NCBI GenBank assembly: GCA_949751835.1
Contig: CATKHK010000035.1
Location: 186,001 to 250,000, forward strand
Direction: 5' to 3'
Origin: Blepharisma japonicum
Lineage: Eukaryota; Ciliophora; Heterotrichea; Heterotrichida; Blepharismidae
DNA length: 64,000 nucleotides
The notes under the pieces are model-generated. The model did no database searches, was not told the origin of the DNA, and saw only the letters and a list, made by a program, of their open reading frames with translations. The stretch's first letter is position 1, and each line of letters begins with the position of its first letter. Below, in pieces: positions 9,524 through 20,150 of the stretch. Position numbers and translations under genes: made by a program.

Positions 9524-10573
9524 ATGTCATTAGATTTTGAATCGAGGAGGAATGGAGTTAAACAAGATCCGAATATATTACAGAAGTCATTTATATTAGT
9601 TAATAGGTTTTTGCCACTGAAACTTATATCTTTATGGCTGGAACATAACACCTCAAATTTTAAGCATATAGGAAGATTAACTCCTCATGAGTATTTATTT
9701 TTAGCTGCAAACACTTATGATAGGAGCAAGCTAATTGAAGAAAGACTTTTTTCGCAGCCAGATTTGATTATTGCAAAAGATTCAAATACAAAAACTTTTA
9801 TCTTATCAGAAACAGTTTCATCTAACCCTGATTTAGACAAAAGGCTTGAAAAGATCATGAGCAGCCAAATAAATGCTTCAAATGTACTATTTGAGCCTCA
9901 AGAAACAATTAGCGATAGTCGATCTCCTTTAAGATTAAAAACCTTTTTGAGAAAAACCAAAAATCAAGTCCAAAGTAAGCAAATGAACGAATTAAGAGTG
10001 TTATTGCAAGACCCAAATCTTTATGAGCAAGTAAAGCAGACTCTATCGAAGAGTTCTTCAATTGTCAATAAATCGAGAACTAATGAAAATTTTTCCTATC
10101 AAAGAATGAGAGCAACTTGTGGAATTTTAAATAGTGCAAGACCTTATACAGCAACAACGCAGTTAAAATCAAGGTCTGAAAAAGATCTGAAGAGTAAAAG
10201 AATATTACCTGATTATCAGTTACCTTTTGATGAGCTTAATAAAACTGGAGGTCAACATCATAGATATATTGTAAGTTTTAGAGAAACCGACAAATCAAAT
10301 TCATCGTCAAATTTAATTAAAGATTGCTCTGACAGTCAAATTAGGCCTTTTTCTGCAGCTTCAACGGCAACATATAAAGGGACAAATCGTGTAGCTTCAT
10401 CGAGGCCAATAACTGGAAGCACAAGACCATTTACCGCAAATTCGCTTGTCAGTACTTCTGTGTCACTAAGATTAAAAGAAGAGTCTTATCACCTATGCTC
10501 ATTGAAAGAAGCTGTAATTAGAGCATCTCAGCCATCTAGCTTGAAAGTAAAGATCAAAAAGTGGAGATTATAA
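9524..10573 (+). CDS. Hypothetical basic protein, 349 aa
   Basis: This is a single continuous frame from ATG to TAA. The first 90 residues look folded (LPLKLISLWLEH, TPHEYLFLAANTYDR). The rest is rich in Ser, Lys, Arg and Thr and probably disordered. Short repeated motifs of the type RPFSAAS, RPITGSTRPFTANS and RPYTA occur in the C-terminal half; such R-P-x-[TS]-A strings are common in ciliate cytoskeletal proteins, but this is only suggestive. No catalytic motif or membrane segment was seen. It lies 45 bp downstream of the small two-intron gene on the same strand. Confidence 0.7.
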   Translation: MSLDFESRRNGVKQDPNILQKSFILVNRFLPLKLISLWLEHNTSNFKHIGRLTPHEYLFLAANTYDRSKLIEERLFSQPDLIIAKDSNTKTFILSETVSSNPDLDKRLEKIMSSQINASNVLFEPQETISDSRSPLRLKTFLRKTKNQVQSKQMNELRVLLQDPNLYEQVKQTLSKSSSIVNKSRTNENFSYQRMRATCGILNSARPYTATTQLKSRSEKDLKSKRILPDYQLPFDELNKTGGQHHRYIVSFRETDKSNSSSNLIKDCSDSQIRPFSAASTATYKGTNRVASSRPITGSTRPFTANSLVSTSVSLRLKEESYHLCSLKEAVIRASQPSSLKVKIKKWRL

Positions 10574-10834
10574 ATATAAATAATTATTTTCAGTATATTA
10601 TCTTGATAAATTTATCAAATTTCTTTATTTTTAAAATTGCAGTGAATGTTTTCAGTAAAATAATGTGTATAGAATTGATTTGGGATCAATTATAAAATCT
10701 TAAATTTTTCATGCAACCTGAGCTTTCAAAATTTTCGAACTATTAAAATTATTAAGAACTTGCCTTCAGCTGCTATAGAAGCTTATTACAAAATTAACAA
10801 AAATGCAAAACGTCATTTTTTATAAAGAAGATAA

Positions 10835-11701
10835 ATGAAAATTACAGCGATAGGACTTTGCTGTGTGGGACTTATTTATTCACTATTATCTTTGGGAGAA
10901 TACACAATCATATTTCAGCTAATCCCAATGTGGTATCAAGTGGGCAACCATTATACAAAAGGCGGAGTAATATGGATTCTTATTTATCATTGCTTTATCA
11001 CTCTTACAATAATTTCACATCTAAGGTCAATGTTTAGTGATCCAGGATATACTCCTACTATGCAAGTCCCAGATTCAGTTCCTCTGGAGCATTTAAGTTA
11101 TTGTGATAATTGCCAGCAATGGAAACCTCAAAGAAGTCACCATTGTCAAATATGCAAGAAATGTGTGCATAAGATGAATCATCATTGTCCTTGGATTTGT
11201 AATTGCATAGGAGTTAAAACTCAAAAAAGTTTTATATTGCTATTAGTATACTCTTTTATTCTTAGTGGGCTTACACTATTTATTATTATCTCTTCTATTT
11301 GTTTTGCGATACAGGCTCAAAATTATAATTTGGATGAAAATTTGTTTATAATTTTGCTATCTGCTTTTATCTCACTGTTTGCAAGCTTATATCTTGTTTT
11401 TTCTGGATTTTTATTGTATGATCAATTGCTGATAATTATAAATAACCAAACAGAAATTGAAAAAAGGAATAATAAGATCGCTATTACTGTTTCAATATAC
11501 GAAAATTTCAAAACTGTTTTAGGTAGTTATATCACTTCATGGTGAAATCCTTTAACAGAAATTCCTGACCCAGATTATACTGAGGAAGTAGTTACTCAAA
11601 TCAAAGTGGAAAAATTTCAGATTAAGCGAATCTGGATTGTTTTGGGACTTTCCTTTTTCTTGATATTCTCTTTATTCGCAACAATAATCAACATGATCTA
11701 G
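10835..11701 (+). CDS. DHHC-type palmitoyltransferase with NHHC core
   Basis: This protein is 288 residues once TGA at 11543-11545 is read as Trp (SWWNPL). It has two N-terminal membrane helices, a Cys-rich domain (CDNCQQWKPQRSHHCQICKKC, then MNHHCPWICNCIG), two further helices, a cytosolic tail and a last hydrophobic helix before TAG. The order matches zDHHC protein S-acyltransferases, which autoacylate on the core Cys and transfer palmitate to membrane proteins at the Golgi or plasma membrane. The first residue of the DHHC signature is Asn instead of Asp. Most zinc-binding Cys and His positions are present. No TTxE motif is clear, although QTEIE sits nearby. Confidence 0.88.
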
Positions 11702-11872
11702 TAATATATATTTTTTTACTTATAATTAGATTATAATAAGCTCTATTCACTAAAGTTCACATCATTCAAATCTATTTATTATTTGATAGTAAAAATAGCT
11801 GAATCTTTTGAAAATATTATAATAATTCATTCTGTCTTTCCTATAAAACGAGTATAAATGATGCACTCCCAA

Positions 11873-11945
11873 GCAAGCGTAGTGTAGTGGTTATCACATC
11901 TGCCTAACACGCAGAAGGTCGTGGGTTCAATTCCCACCGCTTGTA
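11873..11945 (+). tRNA. tRNA-Val(AAC)
   Basis: A 73-nt cloverleaf. The acceptor arm is GCAAGCG with CGCTTGT (one G-U at the first pair). The D arm is GTGT/TCAC, the anticodon stem TCTGC/GCAGA with loop CTAACAC (anticodon AAC), and the T arm GTGGG/CCCAC with loop TTCAATT. Internal A box (TAGTGTAGTGG) and B box (GGTTCAATTCC) are present. There is no intron and CCA is not encoded. Confidence 0.95.
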
Positions 11946-11950
11946 TTTTT
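11946..11950 (+). terminator. RNA polymerase III T-run after tRNA-Val
   Basis: Five T directly after the discriminator base, the usual Pol III stop. Confidence 0.75.
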
Positions 11951-12297
11951 TGCTTATTTTTACAAGTTTATATTTCTTAAATATGTATGAAAATCTTCCA
12001 AGTGCTTATTCGAGATCTAAAATCAAGCGTTTATTTACTCAATTTAAATAAAATTGATAATTTTTTAATTTCTACTAAGAAAAGATCATTGCAAAATAGA
12101 TTTAAAAAATTAATTAAAGTGAATTTCTGATATAAAAAATAAAGCTTTACAAAAGCATCTAGAGCCAGAGAAGAGCTATTTAATGTGAAAAAAAATAATA
12201 TTAATCTTCGGATTGTTGTGCATATCTTGGTAATAATTAATTAAAATGATAATATTCGATATCTTCTTATGCTTTCATATATTATGTTGAACCTTGC
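11951..12297. other. Intergenic, nothing identified
   Basis: AT-rich spacer between tRNA-Val and the convergent Rho-like gene; no open frame or RNA signature seen. Confidence 0.5.
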
Positions 12298-12903
12298 TTA
12301 CCAAATTAAGCACTTTTCTTTTTTCTTCCCTGTTGCATGTATTTTATCATAAATTGCCAGCTTAATAGCTTCATCAAATACTCTCCTTATCCCATCACCA
12401 GTAACTGAGGAGCAGGGTAAATATCCTTGATATCCCAATTCATCTGCAAGTTTTTTTGCTTCCTCATCAGTAACAGCGGATTCATTTGTGCGACTAAGTT
12501 TTTCTCTTATTTCTTGATTATCAACCAGATCTTTGTTTGTACCTACAAGGATTATTGGAGTGTTGGGAGAATGAGATTTGATTTCTCGATGCCAATTATT
12601 TCTTACTGATAAAAATGAACCTGGATTGACCAGTGAAAAGCATAGCAAGAAAACTTTTGCTTTTGCATAGGAGAGGATTCTTAGTTTTTGATGTCTTTGA
12701 GCTCCTCCAGTATCGCATAATTCTATCGTTATTGGTAGGCTTTTTATTTCAATCTCAGCTAAATAATTGTCTAGAACTGTAGGTGTATATGCTTCTGGCA
12801 GGTTACGGTGTGTGTATTTAAGAATCATTGCTGTTTTGCCGATATTCATGTCTCCGACTGCAACAAATGTCATATCAGGTGTTTTTGGTTCTTGAGATTC
12901 CAT
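12298..12903 (-). CDS. Rho-family small GTPase, predicted GTPase-deficient
   Basis: This 201-residue GTPase carries the G1 loop GDMNIGKT, switch I with YTPTVLDNY (effector Thr present), switch II DTGGAQRHQ, NKxD as GTNKDL, a Rho-type insert around residues 135-155, the SSVTG box, a polybasic tail (KKKEK) and a C-terminal CLIW that fits CaaX prenylation. The effector loop and insert place it in the Rho/Rac group. Two positions that control GTP hydrolysis differ from active Rho: the G12 equivalent is Met and the Q61 equivalent is Ala. By analogy with Rnd proteins it may stay GTP-bound. Tryptophan as the CaaX X residue is unusual. Confidence 0.88.
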   Translation of the reverse strand: MESQEPKTPDMTFVAVGDMNIGKTAMILKYTHRNLPEAYTPTVLDNYLAEIEIKSLPITIELCDTGGAQRHQKLRILSYAKAKVFLLCFSLVNPGSFLSVRNNWHREIKSHSPNTPIILVGTNKDLVDNQEIREKLSRTNESAVTDEEAKKLADELGYQGYLPCSSVTGDGIRRVFDEAIKLAIYDKIHATGKKKEKCLIW

Positions 12904-13634
12904 TTATAATTTCTTACTACAATTGAATCTTGGTTTTTTTACTTATAAAAATTATATTATTTTTTGAACCGCTGTTGTCATTTTTCTTAAATAATTTCCA
13001 ATAAAAAATTAATCTTAAATGTTCATTTGCTAAATAGTTATAGCAAAAGGCTATAATCTTTTATTATGCTAATTTATCAATGCAAAACTGATTATAGTCG
13101 TCTAATTAAATTGTGAATATTAGATTTTCTTTAAATATAAATATTTAATATTTGCAACTCAGGCATAAAATGACCAAAGCCGTCTTAATTCTAATTTTAA
13201 AAAAATACCCCCGTTGATTTTATAAAAATTAATGCTTTCTGTCTGAATAAGGTATCTTAAAAACTCTTGACATTCTCACAATTTTAATGCTAAATCCGAT
13301 GGTTCTTAATTTTCTCAACTTATCATGCTAAGCATACTCAGAGAGAAATTGCAAACATAAAGCAAACTTTAGCCCAAAAAAATGAAGGAAAGAGCTCATC
13401 AATTGCATACATAAGTTTCACTAATAATTTTGAAATTTATCTGTTTCACAATTGCGAGACAATACAAATGGCAATTAAAATGTTGATTTCTCGAAATCCA
13501 TCAGCTTACTAACATTTAAGAATTTTAATTTAGAAGGTATTTGGAGATAAAATTATTAACAATATTAATTCAATAATTCCAGAAGTGTGAATTAAGATTT
13601 CTGGTCCAAATTCGTTCACCTATATATAGTTAAA
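12904..13634. other. Intergenic, nothing identified
   Basis: 730 bp between the Rho-like gene and superoxide dismutase. Short open frames (for example near 13300-13517) lack an ATG and are within chance for this base composition. Confidence 0.5.
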
Positions 13635-14282
13635 ATGGTCCACACCTTACATCCACTTCCTTACACCTATACAGCTCTTGAGCCTCATATGGATGCTAGA
13701 ACAGTTGAAATTCACCATACAGCTCACCACAATACTTATGTCACCAAACTAAATGCTGCTCTTGCAGATTTCCCAGACAGAGCTAATCTCGATCTCACTG
13801 CTTTGCAACATGTTCTTGCTGGCACTAGCCCTGCTGTCATCAACAACGCAGGTGGACACTATAACCACACTCTGTTTTGGCAAAATATGGGCCCTGTTGG
13901 GTCTTCAAACCCTGCTCCATTTGGAGAACTTGCTGCCAAAATTGATGAAAAATTCGGTTCATTTGAAGCTTTTAAGCAACAATTCACAGCAGCAGCTGTT
14001 AATAGATTTGCATCTGGTTGGGCATTTTTGACTGTCAAACAGGATGGATCACTTGAAGTGCACAACACCCCTGGACATGAAAATCCTCTTATGGACGGAA
14101 TTGGAACAGTCCATGGAGTCCCTATTTTGACTTGTGATGTTTGGGAGCATGCTTATTATTTGAAATATCAACAGAGAAGACCTGAGTTTGTTGAAAACTG
14201 GTGGAGAATTGTAAATTGGGATGCTATAGTGAGCAATTATGACAATTACGCCAAGAATGGGCAGGCAGTACCATTTGCTTAA
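13635..14282 (+). CDS. Superoxide dismutase, Mn/Fe type
   Basis: This 215-residue SOD has all four metal ligands visible: His27 (in EIHHTAHHNTYV), His78 (GGHYNHTLFW), Asp168 and His172 (DVWEHAYYLKY). It dismutates superoxide to peroxide and oxygen. No mitochondrial targeting extension is seen, so a cytosolic location is possible. The outer-sphere position that is usually Gln in Mn enzymes is His148 (PGHENPL), so metal choice cannot be called. The gene is richer in G and C at third positions than its neighbours and uses TGG for all six Trp, suggesting high expression. A TATATATAG lies 6 bp upstream of the ATG. Confidence 0.95.
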   Translation: MVHTLHPLPYTYTALEPHMDARTVEIHHTAHHNTYVTKLNAALADFPDRANLDLTALQHVLAGTSPAVINNAGGHYNHTLFWQNMGPVGSSNPAPFGELAAKIDEKFGSFEAFKQQFTAAAVNRFASGWAFLTVKQDGSLEVHNTPGHENPLMDGIGTVHGVPILTCDVWEHAYYLKYQQRRPEFVENWWRIVNWDAIVSNYDNYAKNGQAVPFA

Positions 14283-14738
14283 TAACTAAATTCTTTAGAA
14301 ATTAAAATAAGCTTATTTAATGCACTAAATGTTTTGCTAGTTTTAATGGCATGCTGCTTTTTGAATTTTTAAAAATTAATTTTGAAAATATTAACAAGAT
14401 TATCGATAAAATAATTAATACTTTGACTATTAAGCCTAAAATTAGAGAGGCCTTAGGCTGATATCCCTTTGCAACCCTTTTAAAATTAGAATAGCAAGAT
14501 TATTATCGGAATTTCATAAATTTATAGCAATCATGCTCTACCAATAATTTATAAAATTAAGCATCTATGATGCTTTTTTAGCCTCTTTTTTACTAAAATT
14601 AATAAATGGTTTTCAAAGATTGAGCTAATTAGTCTTCTAGTCATTGATTTCGATTTTCATCAAAGATGAAAGTTACTAACTTTCTTGAATTTGTTGGTAA
14701 TCCAAAACAAAAATTTATGCTTAATCATTACTAAATTA
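14283..14738. other. Intergenic, nothing identified
   Basis: AT-rich; no supported gene. Confidence 0.5.
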
Positions 14739-15098
14739 ATGAATTTAATAACCTCAATTTGTCTGCGCACTTGCCGCTGCTTTGGCCACCATAGCAAAGA
14801 TGCAGTCCAACAAGATATTGATACCAAAGAACCTGTTAATGCAGAAAACGATTTATCTGATTCTCTAAGCAGCGTAAGAGCGGAAATTGGATCCAATGGG
14901 ATTCCTTTAGAAAAGGAAAAGTATTATGATAAATTAGGAGGAGTGCTCGTCTTGAAAGAAGAGCCAAGACGAAACAGCTTGGTTAATACAATAGACTCAA
15001 AAGAGTCAAAATATGTATTGGAAAGGCGAAATACGTTTCCTTCATCCGAAAAGATTTTAATTACTCGTTTGACATTGTTGAATTTATGTAAAGAATAA
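14739..15098 (+). CDS. Hypothetical small protein with Cys-rich N-terminus
   Basis: This 119-residue frame starts at the ATG that gives MNLITSICLRTCRCFG. Clustered Cys close to the N-terminus could be S-acylated. The remainder is acidic and Ser-rich and ends with two similar basophilic-kinase-like sites, PRRNSLV and ERRNTFP. No family is recognised. An upstream in-frame non-ATG extension is open but not needed. Coding status is supported by composition and length only. Confidence 0.55.
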   Translation: MNLITSICLRTCRCFGHHSKDAVQQDIDTKEPVNAENDLSDSLSSVRAEIGSNGIPLEKEKYYDKLGGVLVLKEEPRRNSLVNTIDSKESKYVLERRNTFPSSEKILITRLTLLNLCKE

Positions 15099-15351
15099 TA
15101 TAATTAACCTAAAATTTTGAGCTTTTTAAGCTTCTTATGTCTAATTATCAAGCAAAAGATTAGCAATGCTAATCTTCATTTTTCTTTAAAGTTTCATTAA
15201 ATTTTAAGCCGTTTAGTTATGATTTTAAATAAAATATTATTATTCAACAAATTATTCCTTCCATTTATCATTTTATGACTGGATAATATATATATAAGAA
15301 TTTTTAACGGTTTTATTTCACATTTAGAAATCACAATATTTCAAATTTTCT

Positions 15352-17484
15352 TTACAAAAATTTCTTTACAGTTGCTATTATAATATCAGGAGGGCAAGGC
15401 TTTGTTAGATAATCTACCATCCCACATTTTAAGCAGCAGTTTTTATCTTCTTCTGAACTATAGGCTGAATACCCAATTATAAACGGCATATATTGTAGCT
15501 TTTCTTCTTCATAAAACGCTTTTAGAGTTCTGGATGCTTCATAGCCATCAACAATAGGCATATTACAATCCATAATAATAGCTTTGTATCTTCTATTTCT
15601 TTTATCGCCTTCCAAGATCTTGCTAATTGCATCTTTTCCATTATAGGCTTCATCATAAGTGATTTTATATTGAGCCAGAATTGAACTCAAAGCCATTCTA
15701 TTAAACTCATCATCATCAACTATTAGTATATCAGGAATATTCATTGATTTTATAGAATTATACTTTGCCATGTCTAGAGGTTTTAATTCTTCAATGCCTA
15801 TTTGTAAATTTGTTGTACTGAAATTTGATTCTTGCTTTTCCTGGAAAATCTCCAAAGAAAAATAAAATATGGAACCTTTTCCTACAGCTGACTTAACTTT
15901 AATTCTTTTGCCTCCTAATGATTTTACTATGTAATTTGAAATTCAAAGACCAAGTCCAGATCCTTGAGGGTTAATTCCAGGAATATAAGTTGATGCAAAT
16001 TCGGTAAATAATTTTCTTTGAATATCGCCACTCATACCAATTCCTGTGTCTTCAACTGAGCATTTTAACCTGTGCTTTGAATCCAATGTAAAGCACAATT
16101 CAATTGAGCCACTAAATGTGAATTTAAGTGCATTACTTAGAAGATTTAGAATTACTTGACTAAGCCTAATTGGATCTGTAAAAATTTGTAAAGGCAATGA
16201 AGGATCTACTCTGTAGCTCATATTTAAATTCTTTGCTTTAGCTTGCAGGTCAATTAATTGGCAAACATGACTCACAATTTTTCGTATATTGCAATAGGAT
16301 TTTTTTATTGTAAAAACACCTGCAATTATTTTTGAATAATCTAATAAATCATCAATTAAAGAGAGCATCAGTTTTGAAGATACCAAAATTATTCGTAATT
16401 TTTGTAATTCAGCTTCTTTAAGAACTTGCTCAGTTTTAACAAATAAATCATTTGCAAAAAAGCTTATAGAATTGAGTGGAGTTCTAAGCTCATGAGAAAC
16501 TGACCTGAGGAGTATAGTTTTCATTTGGCTATCAGCAATCGATTTTTCAAGCTCCACTATTTTGTTAATGTTTCTAGCAGTTACAAAAAGCGCAGAATTA
16601 TTTTCCCATAAGATTTTCTGAACTTTTCACTCAATATTGATATTATGAACAAGAGTAACCCCAAGAGTCATTTCTGGGTCTTCCAAGTGTAGAAAAGCAT
16701 GATTTATATCATCAATTAAAAAATTCGAAGTTTGGAAGGAGGAAACCTTTTTATCTGGGCAATATTCATATTTGCATAAATCATCCATAATTTCATCAGG
16801 ACTGCACAGCATTATGTTTAGGATATTTGAATTGAAAAAACTAACTTGATTTTCGCTGGAAATAATAATTATTCCATCTGAATGGGCTTGGGTGATAAAT
16901 TTCAGCCTGTCTTTTGAAATTTCAATTTCTTTGCTGAATAGATATCGTTCATAAGAAATTTTGTGATTATAGCTATTGCTATAATTACACATGACAACAA
17001 TTGATATAAATAGATTGAATTGGGCGGCGTTTATGGCTAGATCATTATTTAAGAATATCATCTTATGAAAAATCCAGCAATAAGAATGTTTGATGAGCAA
17101 TAAATTGAATAATAGTTTATTTTTTACCATTGGCATTTCTAATACTGTTGTAAAAATGATTGAAAATGACAAATAAACATTTTGCTGATCCATAAAGTAT
17201 TCCTTTGTCATAAAAGTAGCAGTGTTATATATTTCTGACACAATTATTACAACAAAAGCTTTTATATCAGGGTACTTCTTTTCATTAAATTTAATCAGAG
17301 ATAAGCCTAAAGCATGGACAAGTAAAAATATCAAATGATCACGAATAAAGTCTGTATTTAAGAAAAAACAACTTAGGAGCCTTATACTTGTTGAAACAAT
17401 AGCAAATGAATAGGAAAAGCACTTCAGAAGTTGATAAGCATTATTCACTTCTTCCTTTCACCATAGCTCTCGATAATTCGACAT
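15352..17484 (-). CDS. Membrane-bound hybrid histidine kinase
   Basis: Three frame blocks join through TGA=Trp codons (16627-16629, 15943-15945 and one near the N-terminus) to give 710 residues from ATG 17484. Order: several N-terminal membrane helices (about 20-200), a PAS-like sensor region (about 215-300), HisKA with phosphoacceptor His331 in SHELRTPLNS, HATPase_c with N box LLSNALKFT, G1 DTGIGM and G2 GSGLGL, then a receiver domain with phosphoacceptor Asp639 (IIMDCNMPIVDG) and a conserved Lys in YLTKPCPP. It should autophosphorylate on His and relay to its own Asp. The signal sensed is unknown. All catalytic motifs are intact. No partner phosphotransfer protein is nearby. Confidence 0.92.
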
Positions 17485-18737
17485 TTATAAGCGCATTTTC
17501 AAAAAAAAATAATTGTCATGGAAACTATTTCTAGCACTCTCTTATGAAAATAATATCTTCACTAAAATCTTTGATTCCAAGAGAATTCTTGCGAAACTTT
17601 TGAAAATCCTTATTTTTGGGTAAAACTAAGTATGGCTTAAATTAGCAATGTAAATCTTTTATTATGCTTATAAAATAAATACGTCACATAATTCAGCATA
17701 ATGAAATTAATTAAGCTAGAAATGGTACAGTAGAAGCATTTGATATTTAAACTATCAATTAATTAATATCATTTTAGACATTAGGAAGCATAATTTAGTA
17801 ATTTATTGTTTTGAATTATAATTTTTTTGTCATAAGCAAAAAATACTTTTTAAAACTCGAAGTATTTAAACTTATAATATTAAATAAATTTATACCAAAT
17901 TCTTTTCAATTATTATGCTTAACCTCTTGCTATGCATCTTATGATATTAACTCCTCTTTACATTTTCCTTATATTTTTCATAAATATATTCTCTTTTTCC
18001 ATAGGAAATTATCGATTTTATTCTAATATTCTACTTCAATTTGCTATAGGCATTTTTAGTTAGAATAAAAATATTTTTAGGGGTAATATATCTATTAAAT
18101 AACAGCTAAGCATTTATAACTTTCTATTTTTCGTATTTACTTCTTTTCCAAATTCGAAATGATCTCATTCTGATTTATCACTGAAAATTATTCAAATATT
18201 TATTTTTTTTATTTACCTATTTTGGTTGTTGTAAAAATGGATAAAGATTTATCCTGATTACACTCCTATCAAGAAAATTACTCATAACTTAAAATCAGAT
18301 TCTTTGCATCAAAGATTATCTCACAAGCTTAAAGTTGGGAATAATTTAGTTGAATAATGACAATTTTCTGTTCTGGAATTTATTACATATGACATTTTAT
18401 ATGATAAAAATGAAGAATATTGTGCAATAAGACTATAAAAGAGTTCAGCACTTAAGATAGAGTATAAATTTTCTGAAGCGTCCTTACTTTTATTACTGAT
18501 TATTTTGATTGGGCTATTTTAATTTTAAAGAAGCTCGAGAGACAATTATTTTAATTTAATCTCATTTAAATATACTTTATAATAATTACTTGATTTTCCT
18601 AAATTCTATCAGTTATATCCAATTTCCATCTATCAAACTAATACATATCTGATAAACTTCTAGTGATTCAATTTCTAATTTATTTTCTGATAAAAATAAC
18701 TCTGAAACCGATAGGCAATCTAATAAATAATTCAAAA
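17485..18737. other. Long intergenic region, nothing identified
   Basis: 1.25 kb, very AT-rich, between two divergent kinase genes. I read both strands with TGA=Trp and found only short frames without starts or intron continuity. It probably contains promoters for both genes. Confidence 0.5.
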
Positions 18738-20150
18738 ATGGGAATAAACGTTAGTAAAAGAAGTTTAAAAAAAACGAAATGTGAGCAAAATACAGAAAAC
18801 TGCTTAACAATCAAGGTAGCTTCAATAAGATCTGTATATAATATTGGCAAGATTATTGGGCATGGCCATTTTGGAGTAGTCAGAGAAGGTGTGCATATTG
18901 GAGAAAGCATAAAAGTCGCAATAAAATTGATTCAAAAGTCCTTAGTAAAAGATAAAATGGGTGCTCTGCTTAGAGAAGTTGAAATCCTTAAAGCACTTGA
19001 TCATCCAAATATTGTCAGATTTTATGGGGCATATGAAGATGACATAAATTTGTACATAGTTATGGAACTTTGCTCTGGAAAAGAGCTCTTTCACAAAATA
19101 GTTAACACAGACCAAATAGACGAGCACAACGCCCAAGCAATTATGAGGAAAATTTTGATGGCAGTCAATCATCTACATGCAAATGGGATAGTCCATCGAG
19201 ATTTGAAACCGGAGAATATTTTATTCGAATCAAATGAAGAAAGAGCAGAAATAAAAATAGTTGACTTTGGCCTTTCCCGTAAATTTCAAAGACAGTCCAA
19301 GCATTTTCATGGCGCGGTAGGTACTCCATATTATATGGCGCCTGAAATTATTAAAGGATCATATAATTTCAAATGCGACCTATGGAGTGTCGGAGTAATT
19401 TTGTATAGTATGATATGCAGAAGATTGCCTTTTTGTGAAAGATTCGACTGTGATACATTTAAAAAAATTAAATCAGGGGATTTTAACACAGACAATGATT
19501 TATGGAAGCAAGCCTCAAATGATGCAAAAGATTTAATCAAAAAGCTTTTGGAAGTGAATCCCTCAAAAAGAATGTCAGCAGCTCAAGCATTAGAGCATCC
19601 TTGGTTCAAAGCGATGCCACAAGCAAAAGTTTCTATTGACAAAGCATTGCTGAGCTCTCTTCAGGACTATTGCAAATCATCATTATTTCAGAAGCAGGCT
19701 CTAAATATTTTGGTCAAGCATTTAAGCTTTTCAGATTTGAAAGAGCTTAAACAAATATTTATAAGCTTGGACCAAGATTTAAACGGCAAAGTTACCAGAA
19801 AATCTTTGAATCATACATTGGAGAATTCAGGATTCAAACTAGCCCATGATGAAATTAAAACGCTCATGAAGTCAATTGATATTGACAAGAATGGAGCCAT
19901 AAATTACTCAGAATTTTTGGCTGCCGCGCTGCTCTCAAGACACAATTTAGAGCAAGAAGAATTGGGATTTATTTACAGCCAATTCGATACTAAAAGAAAA
20001 GGATTCATCACAGGCAAAGACATAGAAGAAGCGTTTAATAGGTGCGGGCATGATATGAATAGGAATTCTGTGAAACTAATAATGACAGAAATTGGAAAAG
20101 CTGAAGAAGATACAATAACTTATGCAGAGTTTACCAATATCTTTGTGTAA
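18738..20150 (+). CDS. Calcium-dependent protein kinase (CDPK)
   Basis: 470 residues from the ATG giving MGINVSKR, a good N-myristoylation signal; a longer non-ATG reading was rejected. The kinase domain (about 35-290) has GHGHFGVV, VAIKLI, HRDLKPENI, DFGLS and GTPYYMAPE. A junction helix is followed by four EF-hand-like loops: DQDLNGKVTRKS, DIDKNGAINYSE, DTKRKGFITGKD and a weaker last one (EEDTITYAE). This is the standard CDPK plan of plants and alveolates, in which Ca binding by the C-terminal lobe releases the kinase. Ciliate CDPKs often act in motility or secretion, but this one's role is not evident. There are no introns, and Trp is TGG only. Confidence 0.95.
   Translation: MGINVSKRSLKKTKCEQNTENCLTIKVASIRSVYNIGKIIGHGHFGVVREGVHIGESIKVAIKLIQKSLVKDKMGALLREVEILKALDHPNIVRFYGAYEDDINLYIVMELCSGKELFHKIVNTDQIDEHNAQAIMRKILMAVNHLHANGIVHRDLKPENILFESNEERAEIKIVDFGLSRKFQRQSKHFHGAVGTPYYMAPEIIKGSYNFKCDLWSVGVILYSMICRRLPFCERFDCDTFKKIKSGDFNTDNDLWKQASNDAKDLIKKLLEVNPSKRMSAAQALEHPWFKAMPQAKVSIDKALLSSLQDYCKSSLFQKQALNILVKHLSFSDLKELKQIFISLDQDLNGKVTRKSLNHTLENSGFKLAHDEIKTLMKSIDIDKNGAINYSEFLAAALLSRHNLEQEELGFIYSQFDTKRKGFITGKDIEEAFNRCGHDMNRNSVKLIMTEIGKAEEDTITYAEFTNIFV

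Noticed and set aside
13300-13517. About 70-codon plus-strand open frame upstream of SOD
   Set aside because: No ATG, no intron that would supply one, and this length is expected by chance with two stop codons and this base composition.
18663-18737. N-terminal extension of the CDPK from a GTG codon
   Set aside because: Non-ATG start; the internal ATG gives a standard MG-x3-S myristoylation start.
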